DNA of 64,000 nt from Burkholderia sp. GAS332 (GTDB taxonomy: Bacteria > Pseudomonadota > Gammaproteobacteria > Burkholderiales > Burkholderiaceae), in NCBI GenBank assembly GCA_900142905.1, contig FSRV01000001.1, positions 3,410,001 to 3,474,000 of the forward strand, in the 5' to 3' direction. Each line of letters opens with the position of its first letter. Within the stretch, counting starts at the first letter, position 1. A program made the position numbers and the translations under genes. Below, piece by piece: positions 44,329 through 56,958 of the stretch. The notes under the pieces were generated by a model. That model had not been told where the DNA came from. It made no database searches and saw only the letters and a program-made list of their open reading frames with translations.

Positions 44329-45652
44329 ACAGCGAGCCCAGACCGAGAATCTGCGTCAGTTCATCGAGCGCGGTGCGCGACTCGGCGAGCAATTGCGGAT
44401 CGGTCAGATCAGACGGAGCAAGACGATCGCGATAGTGCTTTTCGATCCACGTATCGAGGCGGCCGAACAGGCTATCGTTGATCCACACGCCAGGCGTCAC
44501 CGCCGCGCGCTCTGCTTCGTTCAACACCACCCGCAGACGCAAACATGCCGGACCGCCGCCGTTCTTCATGCTTTCGCGCAGATCGAACACGAGCACGTCG
44601 TCGATCGGACCGGTGTGCGAGGTCAGATCGTCCAGATAGGCGCCCACGCGCTCGTTCTCGCGGCATTCCTGCGGCACCACCAGCACCTGCTTGCCGTCCG
44701 GGCGCGTCAGCAACTGGCTGTTGAACAGGTACGACGTGACCGCGTCGGATACGCTCACTTGCGCGTCGGGCACTTCGATCACGTTGAACTCGGCCTTCAG
44801 CCCGGAGAGCTTCGTGCGCAGTTCGTCGTACACCGCGTTCTGTTCGACAAACGCGAGCTGATGGCAGAACAGCGTATTGCGATTGCCGACCGCGATCACG
44901 TCGTTATGGAACACGCCCGCGTCGATCACGTCGGGATTCTGCTGCGCGTACACCGTGGCCGCTTCTTGCAGACCGTGACGATGCGCGACCGCGCGGCTCG
45001 CTTCGAAGGTCTGACGTGCGGGAAAACGCTTCGGCTCCGGTCCGCGGCGATATTCGCTGCGGCCGTACACAAAGAATTCGACGCCACGTGCACTGTATTC
45101 CGAGCAAAAACGCGTGTGGTTCGCCGCGCCTTCGTCGCCGAGTGCGGGTGTACCGGGCAATGCTTCATGCACCGCGAAACGATCGGCATCGCTGAAAATT
45201 GCGCGCAAGGTGCGGCGCGTCGATTCATGCTCGATCGCGCGATGCAGCTTGCTGCACAGATTAGCCGGCGTGAAATGCACGCGGCCGTCGTGCGTGTCGG
45301 CCGACGGACTCACCGTCGCCGCATTCGCGGTCCACATCGCCGAAGCCGAACTCGCCGCGGCCAGCAACTCGGGCGCGTCTTTGGCGACGCGTGCGATCAC
45401 CGTCGCGTCGTCGCCCGAAAAGCCGAGTTCGCGCAAAAGCCGCATCGAAGGCCGCTCCTGCGGCGGCAACACGCCTTGATGAAAGCCGAGATCGGCCAGC
45501 TGCTTCATCTTGCGCAGGCCCTGCTTCGCGGCCGCTTTAGGGTTGGCAACCGACTTCTCGTTGTTCTGCGACGCGACATTGCCGAACGAGAGCCCAGCAT
45601 AGTTGTGGGTCGGGCCGACGAGACCGTCGAAATTGGCTTCAGTGGCTTGCAT
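44312..45652 (-). CDS. astB: N-succinylarginine dihydrolase
   Basis: Second AST enzyme: N-succinylarginine to N-succinylornithine, ammonia and CO2. 446 residues, normal length. It begins [20 protein letters not shown], and [20 protein letters not shown] follows. The catalytic Cys lies in [16 protein letters not shown], and [20 protein letters not shown] carries the His of the amidinotransferase-type triad. It starts 9 bases after the astD stop. Confidence 0.95.
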   Translation of the reverse strand: MQATEANFDGLVGPTHNYAGLSFGNVASQNNEKSVANPKAAAKQGLRKMKQLADLGFHQGVLPPQERPSMRLLRELGFSGDDATVIARVAKDAPELLAAASSASAMWTANAATVSPSADTHDGRVHFTPANLCSKLHRAIEHESTRRTLRAIFSDADRFAVHEALPGTPALGDEGAANHTRFCSEYSARGVEFFVYGRSEYRRGPEPKRFPARQTFEASRAVAHRHGLQEAATVYAQQNPDVIDAGVFHNDVIAVGNRNTLFCHQLAFVEQNAVYDELRTKLSGLKAEFNVIEVPDAQVSVSDAVTSYLFNSQLLTRPDGKQVLVVPQECRENERVGAYLDDLTSHTGPIDDVLVFDLRESMKNGGGPACLRLRVVLNEAERAAVTPGVWINDSLFGRLDTWIEKHYRDRLAPSDLTDPQLLAESRTALDELTQILGLGSLYDFQR

Positions 45653-45661
45653 CGTCGATCC

Positions 45662-48161
<2,500 letters not shown>

Positions 48162-48165
<4 letters not shown>

Positions 48166-49223
48166 TGTGCGTCTCCCGTCAATTCTTCCTGATGCGGCTG
48201 ATGCAGTGGCACGCAGCGTACCGCGTCGCCCTCCTGCACGCCGAGTGCGGCACGCGCCGCGTGTGACAACGACGCGCCGCTTGCTTTACCACCCGACAAT
48301 GCACCGAGCACACAGCGAAACTCGCCGTCCGCACCGTTATGCGCGATCAGATAGGTCGAGGCGTCGGCAGCCGCGCCGGCTTCGCGCACAACCCGTGTTT
48401 CATTGCGCGTCACGCAGGCACTGCGATCGACCTGGGCGGTCAACACCGGGCCCGCGTCGAAAATATCGATAAAGCGATCCGTTTCGAAGCCTTCTTCGAG
48501 GTGAATCTCGTACGCCAGCAGCGCCTTCGAATCCGGCTCGCCGAGCACACGCTGCGCCGCTTCCGGCAGCAACGGCACGTAGATCGGATAGGTCGGCATC
48601 ACTTCGGCGATAAACGTGCGGCTGCGGCCGCCCGATTCAATTTCGATGTCGGCAAAATTGCGGCCGAAGAACTTGCGCCCCACGGCTTCCCAGAACGGCG
48701 ACACGCCGGAATCGTCGGTGACACCGAGCAGCAGCGAGAACACTTCCGGCGTGAAGCGCTTGCGATTCGCGGCGATATACATCATCCGCGCCCGCGACAT
48801 CAGATGCGCGGCCGCATCGCCACGCAGCGACGGGTCGATGTAAAAGCCCGCCAGCCGGCTCTTGCCAGTCAGTTCATGCGACATGGTCAGCGCGTGAATC
48901 TTGCGGTTCACGTGCAACTCACGCGATGCATGAATCAGCGCGTCATTGCGAAACGCGTAGAACGGGTCCGAGTAACCGGCCGCGGCGACGATACTCGCCG
49001 TGCCCATCAGCTTGCCGCTCTCCGCGTCCTCGAGCACGAACAGATAGAACTCCTCGCCCGGAAAATCGACGTCCGCGCGAAACGAGTCTTCCGACAATGC
49101 GACGCGCGCTTCGAGCGCACGCCGGTCGTGCGGCAGCGAATGCAGCACCGGTTGAGCGGTGCGCGCCATATTTTCGAGCGCATCGAGATCGGCGAGGCGG
49201 CCGGGGCGTACGAAGAGCATCAT
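48162..49223 (-). CDS. aruF: Arginine/ornithine N-succinyltransferase, alpha-type subunit
   Basis: Partner of the preceding protein, 353 residues: MLFVRPGRLADLDALENMAR, MGTASIVAAAGYSDPFYAFR, SHELTGKSRLAGFYIDPSLR and FDAGPVLTAQVDRSACVTRN. The shared FDAGPVL word and overall layout show that the pair arose by duplication. It starts 47 bases after the aruC stop and overlaps aruG by ATGA. Confidence 0.93.
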
Positions 49224-49270
49224 CGTTCCTGTTGAATGTGACGCATGATCAATGCAGTCGGTGCGAGCGA

Positions 49271-50506
49271 TCAGTGCGACGCCGTTTCGGCTTTCGCGCC
49301 GACGATCTCGTCGATGGCCTTCGCCAGACGCGCGAAGCCTTCGTACATATCGTCGAGCGGCATGATCAGCGACGGCACGAAACGCAGCACGTCCGGACCG
49401 GCCATCAACATAATCACGCCATGCTGACCCGCAGCCGTGACGAAATCTTTTGCGCGGCCCTTGAACGCATCGGTCAATTCAGCACCGATCAACAGACCCT
49501 TGCCACGCACTTCCTTGAACAGACCGAAGCGCTCGTTCAGCTTCGCGAGTTGGCCCTTCAATGCTTCGCTGCGCGTACGCACACCCTCGAGCACCTTCGG
49601 ATCGCTGATCAACTCAACCACCTTTTCCGCGATCGCCGCGCCCAGCGGATTGCCGCCGTAGGTCGTGCCATGCACGCCGACCTTGAAGTGCGCAGCCAGT
49701 TCGTTGGTGGTCAGCATCGCGCCGATCGGGAAACCGTTGCCGAGCGCCTTCGCGGTGGTCAAGATGTCCGGCGTCACGCCGGTATCCTGGTACGCGTAGA
49801 AATGACCGCTGCGGCCCACACCCGTTTGTACCTCGTCAAAAATCAGCAGTGCGCCGTGCTGATCGCAGGCTTCGCGCAGCGCCTTCAGGAACGCCGGATC
49901 GGCCGGGATCACACCGCCCTCGCCCTGAATCGGCTCGACGATCACCGCGCACGTCTTCGCGCCGATCGCTTGCTTCGCCGCTTCGATATCGTTGTACGGC
50001 AGATGGATGATGCCGGCCGGCACCGGGCCGAAACCTTCCGAATACTTCGGCTGGCCGCCGACGCTCACGGTAAAGAACGTGCGGCCGTGGAACGACTGCG
50101 TGAACGAGATGATTTCGACCTTATCGGCGCCATGGCGCTCGAACGCGACGCGGCGCGCCAGCTTCAATGCCGCTTCGTTCGCTTCCGCGCCCGAGTTGGC
50201 AAAGAACGCGCGGTCGGCGAAGGTCAGGTCTTCGAGGCGCTTGGCGAGGCGCAGCACCGGTTCATTGGTGTAGCCGTTACCGATGTGCCACAGCTTGCCG
50301 CCCTGCTCGTGCAGGACTTTCAGCAGTTCAGGATGTGCATGACCGAGTGCTGTGACGGCGATGCCGCCGGCGAAGTCGATATAGTCGCGGCCTTCCGTAT
50401 CCCAAACGCGTGAGCCGAGACCGCGATCCGGCACGAAGGCGGCGGGCGAAAACACCGGCACCATCACTTCGTCGAAGGTCTGGCGTGTCACAGTCAGGTC
50501 GTTCAT
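49271..50506 (-). CDS. aruC: Succinylornithine/acetylornithine transaminase
   Basis: Third AST enzyme and first gene of the operon. Class III aminotransferase of 411 residues. PLP lysine in [18 protein letters not shown], Asp pair in [20 protein letters not shown], and [20 protein letters not shown] near the N-terminus. Enzymes of this type often act on both acetylornithine and succinylornithine. The gene order aruC-F-G-D-B-E matches the pseudomonad operon. Confidence 0.94.
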   Translation of the reverse strand: MNDLTVTRQTFDEVMVPVFSPAAFVPDRGLGSRVWDTEGRDYIDFAGGIAVTALGHAHPELLKVLHEQGGKLWHIGNGYTNEPVLRLAKRLEDLTFADRAFFANSGAEANEAALKLARRVAFERHGADKVEIISFTQSFHGRTFFTVSVGGQPKYSEGFGPVPAGIIHLPYNDIEAAKQAIGAKTCAVIVEPIQGEGGVIPADPAFLKALREACDQHGALLIFDEVQTGVGRSGHFYAYQDTGVTPDILTTAKALGNGFPIGAMLTTNELAAHFKVGVHGTTYGGNPLGAAIAEKVVELISDPKVLEGVRTRSEALKGQLAKLNERFGLFKEVRGKGLLIGAELTDAFKGRAKDFVTAAGQHGVIMLMAGPDVLRFVPSLIMPLDDMYEGFARLAKAIDEIVGAKAETASH

Positions 50507-50565
50507 GGCAAATCCTCGTTACAGGTGAGAGGTAATACACGTAGTGTAGGAAACCGCGCGCGATA

Positions 50566-50585
50566 CGTCTTGCGCATACGCGACG
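50566..50585 (-). promoter_or_regulatory. Candidate ArgR half-site upstream of aruC
   Basis: On the minus strand CGTCGC-N8-AA-GACG fits the Pseudomonas ArgR half-site TGTCGC-N8-AA as I remember it, with one mismatch, 60-80 bases before the aruC start. A second half-site is not obvious. Similarity only. Confidence 0.25.
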
Positions 50586-50725
50586 CTTTCTATGAGCTTC
50601 CGGGCGGCTAGGTCGCGCGTGGCTAGTAAGCAGCGCGCATCCCGGCCATTTATTTCGCCTATCCGGCCTGCCTGTTTGGCTTACCGGTTCGCAGGCTAAT
50701 TGCCCAGCTTGCTTGTTCGGCCTGC

Positions 50726-51778
50726 TTATTCCGCCAGGTCGGGCCGTTCGATCAACGCGCCCGGTCGCGGCTCACTGGCCGCGGCGCCGGTTGCGCCGGT
50801 CTGCTTGTCGATCCAGTTACGACGATCCTCGCGTGGTGTGACACCAAAGCGTTCGCGGTAAGCATTAGAAAAGTGCGCCGCCGATGAAAAACCGCACGCG
50901 AGACTGATCTGCACCACCGACTTGCTGGTGCGCTGCAATTGCGTGCGCGCTTTCGAGAGCCGCAGGCCAAGATAGTATTTGGACGGCATCGAGCCGAGAT
51001 ACTGGCGAAACAGGCGCTCCAGTTGACGCCGCGAGATGCCGACAAGACCCGCAATGTCATCGGTCGTGAGCGGGTCTTCGATATTCGCTTCCATCAGCAT
51101 CAGCGCATCGTTCAGACGCGGATGGCGCTCGCCCGGCGCGGTCACGAACGGAATGCGCTGCCGCTCTTCGCCCGCGCGCAACACGCCGACGCCCAGCGTA
51201 TCGGCAATCCGGTCCGCCAACTCCGGCCCGTGATCGCGGCCGATCATCGCCAGCATGAAGTCGACGGTTGCCTGACCGCCCGCGCAGGTGGCGCGATCAC
51301 GGTCGATTTCGAAAATTTGCTGGGTGACGATCGAGCGCTCGAATTGCTCGGAGAACTGCTGATAGGTTTCCCAGTTGACGCTCACACGATAGCCGGATAA
51401 CTGCCCCGCCATCGCCAGCCACCAGACGCCGTGATGAATACCGGTGACGAGCGGCGTACGCTGCCCGACGCGCGAAAGACTCGCGAGAAAGAGGCGATAG
51501 TCCGCGAATTGCTGGAACCGTTCGCTGACGATGATCAGCCAGTCGCACGAAATCGCATCACCGAAGGCGGCATCGGCCGGCCATTGCGCGCCGCCCGACA
51601 AAGGCACCGCGCGGCCGTCCCACGAACAGACCTGCACGCGGTACAGCGCCCGGCCGTCGATTTCGTTGGCGAGATTGAGCGCGTCGACAATCGGCCCGAC
51701 GCCCGACATCGACACCGGCGGCAAGGCAACGATTGCGACCTGCGTGGTGCGAGCCGGATTGGACGTGCGAGCCATCAC
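50726..51778 (-). CDS. argR: ArgR-type AraC-family regulator (GlxA-like, DJ-1/PfpI + AraC HTH)
   Basis: 350 residues. A DJ-1/PfpI-like N-terminal domain (about 10-200; TQVAIVALPPVSMSGVGPIV, VTGIHHGVWWLAMAG) is joined to an AraC DNA-binding domain (about 225-325; TTDDIAGLVGISRRQLERLF, VQISLACGFSSAAHFSNAYR ERFG). This is the architecture of the Pseudomonas ArgR that activates aot and aru genes with arginine. It lies between the transporter and aru genes on the same strand, as in pseudomonads; 25 bases separate it from the ATPase gene. Translation could start at the Met at 51778 or at 51775. Confidence 0.87.
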   Translation of the reverse strand: MMARTSNPARTTQVAIVALPPVSMSGVGPIVDALNLANEIDGRALYRVQVCSWDGRAVPLSGGAQWPADAAFGDAISCDWLIIVSERFQQFADYRLFLASLSRVGQRTPLVTGIHHGVWWLAMAGQLSGYRVSVNWETYQQFSEQFERSIVTQQIFEIDRDRATCAGGQATVDFMLAMIGRDHGPELADRIADTLGVGVLRAGEERQRIPFVTAPGERHPRLNDALMLMEANIEDPLTTDDIAGLVGISRRQLERLFRQYLGSMPSKYYLGLRLSKARTQLQRTSKSVVQISLACGFSSAAHFSNAYRERFGVTPREDRRNWIDKQTGATGAAASEPRPGALIERPDLAE

Positions 51779-51803
51779 TGATCAGTAAAACGCGAGCCGC
51801 GCG

Positions 51804-52595
51804 TTACTTCAGGCTGCCGGACAGGAACTGCTTGAGCCGTTCGCTGCGCGGCGTGGTCAGCACTTCAGCGGGCAAGCCCTCTTCTTCAGTGCGGCCCTGA
51901 TGCAGGAACATCACATGATTCGACACGTTGCGCGCGAAACCCATTTCGTGCGTGACGACGATCATCGTACGGCCTTCTTCGGCGAGCTTTTGCATGACCT
52001 TCAGCACTTCGCCGACCAGTTCGGGATCGAGCGCCGAGGTGGGCTCATCGAACAGCATCACGTCGGGGTTCATCGCCAGCGCACGCGCAATGGCGACGCG
52101 TTGCTGCTGACCGCCCGACAGATGCGACGGATACTGTTTTTCCAGACGCGGCGCGAGACCCACCTTCTCGAGATATTCACGCGCGCGCTCTTCGGCTTCA
52201 CGACGCGACATACCGAGCACGTGAATCGGTGCTTCGATGATGTTCTCGATCACGTTCATGTGCGCCCACAAGTTGAAGTGCTGGAACACCATCGCGAGTT
52301 TCGTGCGGATGCGTTGCAGCTGCTTGTGATCGGCCACTTCCAGATTGCCGGCGCGGTCGGCTTTGGTTTTGACCATTTCGCCGTCGACGACGATCTGCCC
52401 CGCGTTCGGCCGCTCCAGAAAATTGATGCAGCGCAGGAAGGTGCTCTTGCCCGACCCGCTCGCGCCGATGATGCTGATCACGTCACCCTTGTTCGCGTTG
52501 AGCGACACGCCCTTGAGCACTTCATTGTCGCCGTAGCGCTTGTGGATGTCCTGAACGGCGAGCTTGCAAGCTTCGGTTTGAGTCGTGTGGAGCAA
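51804..52595 (-). CDS. aotP: Arginine/ornithine-type ABC importer ATPase
   Basis: 263-residue ATPase of the HisP/AotP family. Walker A in [19 protein letters not shown]-loop in [15 protein letters not shown], signature [17 protein letters not shown], Walker B in [16 protein letters not shown] and the switch His in [14 protein letters not shown]. It is third in the order permease, permease, ATPase, regulator. Confidence 0.92.
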   Translation of the reverse strand: MLHTTQTEACKLAVQDIHKRYGDNEVLKGVSLNANKGDVISIIGASGSGKSTFLRCINFLERPNAGQIVVDGEMVKTKADRAGNLEVADHKQLQRIRTKLAMVFQHFNLWAHMNVIENIIEAPIHVLGMSRREAEERAREYLEKVGLAPRLEKQYPSHLSGGQQQRVAIARALAMNPDVMLFDEPTSALDPELVGEVLKVMQKLAEEGRTMIVVTHEMGFARNVSNHVMFLHQGRTEEEGLPAEVLTTPRSERLKQFLSGSLK

Positions 52596-52674
52596 GATGC
52601 TCTCCCTTTGAAAATACGGATCAATCTTGGTGACGGCGCGAGCCCACCGCGCCGCGCTATCGAAACATGCCTGC

Positions 52675-53388
52675 TCAGTGCGTACGCACCGCGAGGTAAC
52701 CCAGCCAGTGACGCTCGGCGCGGCGGAACAAGGCCACCAGCGCGAACGACACCACCAGGTAAATCAGCGCCGCGAGGCCGAACGCATCGAACGACTGATA
52801 GGTGGCGGAGTTCGCATCGCGTGCCACCTTCAGGATGTCCGGCACCGTGGCCGTGAACGCGACCGTGGTGGCGTGCAGCATCAGGATCACTTCGTTACTG
52901 TACAACGGCAGCGCCCGGCGCAGCGCGGACGGTATCACAATGCGGCGATACATCGTGAACCAGCTCATACCGTAGGCGCGGGCCGCTTCCACTTCGCCGT
53001 GCGACGTCGAACGGATCGCACCGGCAAAAATCTCAGTGGTGTACGCACAGGTGTTCAATGCGAAAGCGAGGATCGCGCAGTGAAAGCCGCTACGGAAAAA
53101 CGCGTCGAGCAGCTCATGCGAGCGCACGAATTCCAGACTGTACATGCCGGTGTAGATCAGCAGCAGTTGCACGTACAGCGGGGTGCCGCGAAACACGTAG
53201 GTGTAGAGACGCACCGGCGTCGACAGCCAGCGCTTCTTCGATACACGGGCCACGGCGAGCGGAATCGACGTAAAAAAGCCGATCCCGATCGACGCCACCA
53301 GCAGCCACAGCGTGACGGCCAGACCGGACATGCGCTGACCGTCCCAGTAAAGGAATGCGCGCCAGAATTGATTAAGAATGTCGATCAT
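52675..53388 (-). CDS. aotM: Amino-acid ABC importer permease (HisM/AotM-like)
   Basis: 237 residues with several transmembrane helices ([40 protein letters not shown]). The EAA-type loop [33 protein letters not shown] contacts the ATPase. It starts 6 bases after the stop of the partner permease. Confidence 0.9.
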   Translation of the reverse strand: MIDILNQFWRAFLYWDGQRMSGLAVTLWLLVASIGIGFFTSIPLAVARVSKKRWLSTPVRLYTYVFRGTPLYVQLLLIYTGMYSLEFVRSHELLDAFFRSGFHCAILAFALNTCAYTTEIFAGAIRSTSHGEVEAARAYGMSWFTMYRRIVIPSALRRALPLYSNEVILMLHATTVAFTATVPDILKVARDANSATYQSFDAFGLAALIYLVVSFALVALFRRAERHWLGYLAVRTH

Positions 53389-53394
53389 GGTCGA

Positions 53395-54096
53395 TTAGAG
53401 CTCCGCGTGGCGCACGCCGATCGAATAGCGCTTTTCCAGCCAGATCAGCACGAGATTCGACACGGTGGTGATCGCCAGATAGATGAGCGCGGCGATCAGA
53501 ATGAAGAAGAACATGTTGAAGGTGCTCTTGCCGGCGTCCTGCGCGGCTTTGACGACATCGGCGAGACCGATGATCGACACCAGCGCCGTCGCCTTGACCA
53601 GCACCTGCCAGTTATTGCCGATGCCCGGCAGCGCGAAGCGCATCATCTGCGGGAACAGGATGCGCCTGAAGACGCGCGCGCCACTCATGCCGTAAGCGCT
53701 GCCGGCTTCGAGCTGGCCGCGCGGCACGGCGAGAAATGCGCCGCGGAAGGTTTCGGTGAAGTATGCGCCGTAGATGAAGCCGAGCGTCAGCACGCCGGCG
53801 ACGAACGGATCGATATCGAACTGCGGCAGATTGAGCGCGTCGGTGAGATTGTTGACCGCGATCTGGATGCTGTAGAACAGCAGCAGCATGAGCACGAGGT
53901 CGGGTATTGAGCGGATCAGCGTGGTATAGCCGGTTGCGATTGCCCGCAGGGGGCGGTTGAACGAGAGTTTCGCCGCCGCGCCCGCGAGGCCGAGCAGCAC
54001 TGCGGCTGCCAGCGACAGGACGGACAGCTCGATCGTCTGGATCGTACCGGCCAACAACACCGGACCAAAGCCGTATAGGAACACGCGTGTCTCCAT
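53395..54096 (-). CDS. aotQ: Amino-acid ABC importer permease (HisQ/AotQ-like)
   Basis: 233 residues. Early helix in LLAGTIQTIELSVLSLAAAV, then TTLIRSIPDLVLMLLLFYSI and the EAA loop RGQLEAGSAYGMSGARVFRR. It is the first gene of the transporter group; no binding-protein gene precedes it. The most likely receptor is encoded at 40493-41287 on the same strand. Confidence 0.9.
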   Translation of the reverse strand: METRVFLYGFGPVLLAGTIQTIELSVLSLAAAVLLGLAGAAAKLSFNRPLRAIATGYTTLIRSIPDLVLMLLLFYSIQIAVNNLTDALNLPQFDIDPFVAGVLTLGFIYGAYFTETFRGAFLAVPRGQLEAGSAYGMSGARVFRRILFPQMMRFALPGIGNNWQVLVKATALVSIIGLADVVKAAQDAGKSTFNMFFFILIAALIYLAITTVSNLVLIWLEKRYSIGVRHAEL

Positions 54097-54372
54097 CCAG
54101 GATTTATTGAGGATGTCACGGATGGGGGCGGGTTATGCCTGCCCGACTCATCCGGCATGGCGCGGAGTCTCGCAAGCGGGAATTAATTTCTCAAAGGGAG
54201 TGGGAATGGATGCTGCGATGCAGCAATGGGGCGTTTGCCGCGGCTGAGCGCTGGCAGGGCTTGGTTTTGTGGGGGGTATGGTTTTGTAAGGTGCGGGGCG
54301 CGCCGCGAGCGCTGGGGCGATTTAGCAAGTTTTGAGTCGCTTTTTTGATAGGGATGCAGGGGGGGGGTTTTT
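54097..54372. other. Gap between the importer genes and repeat copy B
   Basis: Should contain the aot promoter near 54100-54180. I see no other clear signal. A G-run (about 54359-54368) precedes the repeat. Confidence 0.35.
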
Positions 54373-54820
54373 GGCTGTTTGCCTACGGCGTTGGGGTTTG
54401 CCTGGGTTGTTGGCCTTCGCGGCGCTTGCTTCTGTGGGCCTACGGCGTTGGCCTTTGCTTGCATTCTTATTGGTCTATTAGCGTTGCCCCTGTGCGGGGC
54501 GGCACTTACTTTCTTTGCCGCCGCCGCAAAGAAAGATAAGCAAAGAAAGCGGCTAGAAGCCCCTGCTAAGCGGGTCCCCCGCGCAGCCACGGTAGTGGTG
54601 CATCTGGAATCCGTGCCCTCGCACCTTCGGCGTTAGTGACAAAGGGCTCATCAGCTCCCACTCCGCACTGCGTGCGTCGCGGATGGGTCTGCCAGGGAAA
54701 CCGTGAGGCTTCGATTGCGCGCGGTGGGGGCCATCGGCTTCGCCTCGGCGAAGCACCTAGGTGTCCCCGATGACGAGCTCCGCAGCGCGTGAATATGCGC
54801 AACCACTGACCAAATGAAAC

Positions 54821-54892
54821 GCCATTGCCATTGCCATTGCCATTGCCATTGCCATTGCCATTGCCATTGCCATTGCCAGCGCCAGCGCCAGC
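54821..54892 (+). repeat. Hexanucleotide microsatellite (GCCATT)9(GCCAGC)3
   Basis: Nine perfect copies of GCCATT followed by three of GCCAGC within the core of repeat copy B. Copy A has only a degenerate relative (GCCAGTACATCGCCGTTGCC) at the same place. All frames remain open through it because the period is 6. Confidence 0.92.
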
Positions 54893-55248
54893 GCTGTGAC
54901 AGCGGCGGTGGTGGCGGCAATCGCCGCAGTAATCAAGATGGCAGTCGCGATGCAACGGCGGGCCAAGGTGCTGAGCAAAACGCGAGTGCGAAAACGCAGT
55001 GGTCGGTTTTATGAAACACCCTTCGGCGCGCGCAGCGCCGCCGGAAGTATGACGCCCTTGTCACCAAGGCCGAATGTGCGAGAACACAGATTCCAGATGC
55101 ACCACTACCGCGACTGCGCGGGGGACCCGCTTAGCAGGGGGGGCGAGCCGCTTTCTTTTGCCTATCTTTTCTTTGCGGCGGCAAAGAAAAGTAGGTGCCG
55201 CCCCGCACAGGGGCAACGCTAATAGACCAATAGCAAATCAAGGAAAGG

Positions 55249-55311
55249 CCAACGCCGTAGGCATACAGGCCAACGCCATAGGCATACAGACCAACGCCAT
55301 AGGCATACAGA
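55249..55311 (+). repeat. Three tandem 21-bp units in the right arm of copy B
   Basis: Units CCAACGCCATAGGCATACAGA at 55270-55290 and 55291-55311 are identical; the first, 55249-55269, has two changes. The arm word CCAACGCCGTAGGC is the reverse complement of the left-arm word. Confidence 0.85.
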
Positions 55312-55397
55312 CCAACAAGCGCCGCGCAGGCAAACAGATCAAGAAAATCCCAACGCCGCAGGCATACAAACAAAGCGCCGCGCAGGCAAAAAAAAAC

Positions 55398-56351
55398 CTA
55401 ATCCATCCCTAATCTAGCCCGAATAGCCGGCAACATATACTCCACCGCCGCCCGCCCCTCCTCAATCGCCGGCCCGGCACGGTGAAAATCAAAAATCCCC
55501 ATCCCGCCCAGCCGCGGCTGAATCAAAATATCAGCCGGCTCGCCTGCAAGGCGACTCCGCGAAATCCGCACCTGCATGATGTCAATACTCTGCGCAATCG
55601 AACTCAGCATCGACGGCACACGCGCACTCGGCGCCGGCGCCACCCGCACATCATCGGAAGCGCGCCCTTCCGCAGGCGCAAGCCACCGCGGCCAAGGCTT
55701 GCCATTCCGCCGTAGCGCGACCGGCGGCGGCGCATCCGGATCCAGCGCCGGCGTCTCGACCGCCGCGCCGCCGAAATCGCGCCCATTCAAAATGTCGTTG
55801 TTCAGATCGACCGCGATCACGCAGTCCGCCCGCATCCCTCGCGCCACCGAAACCGGCACCGGATTGCTCAAGCCGCCATCCACCAGCCACACGCCGTTGT
55901 GAAATACCGGCGTGAAAATCCCCGGAATCGCAATCGAGGCGCGCACCGCGTCGACCACGCTGCCGTCCTGCAACCAGCTCTCACGCCCCGAATCGAGTTC
56001 GGTGGCCACCGCCGCGAACGGCATGTTCAACTGCGCGATCGAGCGGCCATTGAATTTGTCCGCAAATATCTGGATCACCTTGCGCCCGCCGAGCAAGCCG
56101 CCCGAAAAACGCAGATCGAGTAGCCGTACCACGGTTTGCCAAGTGAGCTTCGCAACCCATTCTTCGAGCCAGTCGAGATCGCCGTTTGCATACACGGCGC
56201 CCACCAGCGCGCCGATCGACGTGCCGCACACCACGTCCGGCTTGATGCCCGCATCGTGCAACGCGCGAATCGCACCAATATGCGCCCAGCCGCGTGCCGC
56301 CCCACCCCCCAACACCAGCCCGATACGGCTGTATCGACGTCGATGTATCAT
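55398..56351 (-). CDS. Patatin-like phospholipase (RssA-type)
   Basis: 317-residue serine hydrolase of the patatin family. The oxyanion loop GLVLGGGAARGWAHIG, nucleophile Ser in VCGTSIGALVG and catalytic Asp in WLVDGGLSNPVPV are present, giving a complete Ser-Asp dyad. The C-terminal third (about 195-290) is less conserved, with MLSSIAQSIDIMQVRISRSR typical of this bacterial subgroup. No signal peptide, so probably cytoplasmic or membrane-peripheral. Its substrate is unknown. Its end touches repeat copy B. Confidence 0.88.
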   Translation of the reverse strand: MIHRRRYSRIGLVLGGGAARGWAHIGAIRALHDAGIKPDVVCGTSIGALVGAVYANGDLDWLEEWVAKLTWQTVVRLLDLRFSGGLLGGRKVIQIFADKFNGRSIAQLNMPFAAVATELDSGRESWLQDGSVVDAVRASIAIPGIFTPVFHNGVWLVDGGLSNPVPVSVARGMRADCVIAVDLNNDILNGRDFGGAAVETPALDPDAPPPVALRRNGKPWPRWLAPAEGRASDDVRVAPAPSARVPSMLSSIAQSIDIMQVRISRSRLAGEPADILIQPRLGGMGIFDFHRAGPAIEEGRAAVEYMLPAIRARLGMD

Positions 56352-56373
56352 GTGTTCCCCGCCTTGTTATCGG

Positions 56374-56958
56374 CTATCGCCCACGTATCACGTCCGAGCG
56401 CGATGTCGTGTACACCTTCTGAAATTGATCGAAGTGCACGTTGAAAATGCCTTCTTCAGTCACGCCGCCCTCGCGCCACTTCCAGCTCCAGACGGTTTCC
56501 GGCTTCAGCGGAAACACGGCAACCTGGCCCGGCTTGCCGAGCAGGCGGCGCACCTCGTCCTCAGTCATGCCGATGCGAATCTTCCCGAAGTTGTCGGCGG
56601 TCAGCACCTGCGTGATGGATTGCAATTTGCCGTCGCGGTCGATGTCGACCATGTACGTATTCAATCCTTGCGGGCCGCGCGGATATTCGAAACGCTTCGA
56701 GCCGTCGGTAAACGTGCGCTCGGTTTCCGGCTTGCCCATCTGATCGCGGATCTGCGCCTCAGTCGTGACGCCCGGCGTCATATTCTTGAGCAATAACGCG
56801 TCCGGCTTGACGGCGTTGAAGAATTCCTTGAGTTTTTGCACGGCGCGGTCGCTCTGTTGGTCATCGCAACCGGTCAGCGCAACGCACGCGGCCAGCATCG
56901 CGACAGTAAGCAGTTTCAGGCTCACAGCGAGTTTCCTGTACGGATGCGAGGCTGCCAT
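56374..56958 (-). CDS. BamE/OmlA-like outer-membrane lipoprotein
   Basis: 194 residues from the ATG at 56958. The signal sequence ends in a good lipobox, LLTVAMLAACVALTGC. Two SmpA/OmlA-type modules follow: MTPGVTTEAQIRDQMGKPET (about 55-75) and IRIGMTEDEVRRLLGKPGQV (about 120-145), each in the pattern of a BamE-like fold. The double module suggests a BamE relative rather than BamE itself. The longer in-frame start at 57231 gives low-complexity sequence and is rejected. It lies 22 bases upstream of the patatin gene, probably in one operon. Confidence 0.83.
   Translation of the reverse strand: MAASHPYRKLAVSLKLLTVAMLAACVALTGCDDQQSDRAVQKLKEFFNAVKPDALLLKNMTPGVTTEAQIRDQMGKPETERTFTDGSKRFEYPRGPQGLNTYMVDIDRDGKLQSITQVLTADNFGKIRIGMTEDEVRRLLGKPGQVAVFPLKPETVWSWKWREGGVTEEGIFNVHFDQFQKVYTTSRSDVIRGR

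Larger units (their letters stand above)
54373..55395. repeat. Composite dispersed repeat, copy B (uninterrupted)
   Basis: Same organisation as copy A without the insertion element. Left arm about 54373-54645 (GCCTACGGCGTTGG, GCGTTGCCCCTGTGCGGGGC, CCCCTGCTAAGCGGGTCCCC), core about 54650-55060, and right arm about 55065-55395 that is its inverted counterpart (GGGGACCCGCTTAGCAGGGG, GCCCCGCACAGGGGCAACGC). Core ends match copy A almost base for base while the middle differs. It separates the aot operon from the patatin gene. Frames through it are not convincing genes. Confidence 0.8.
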
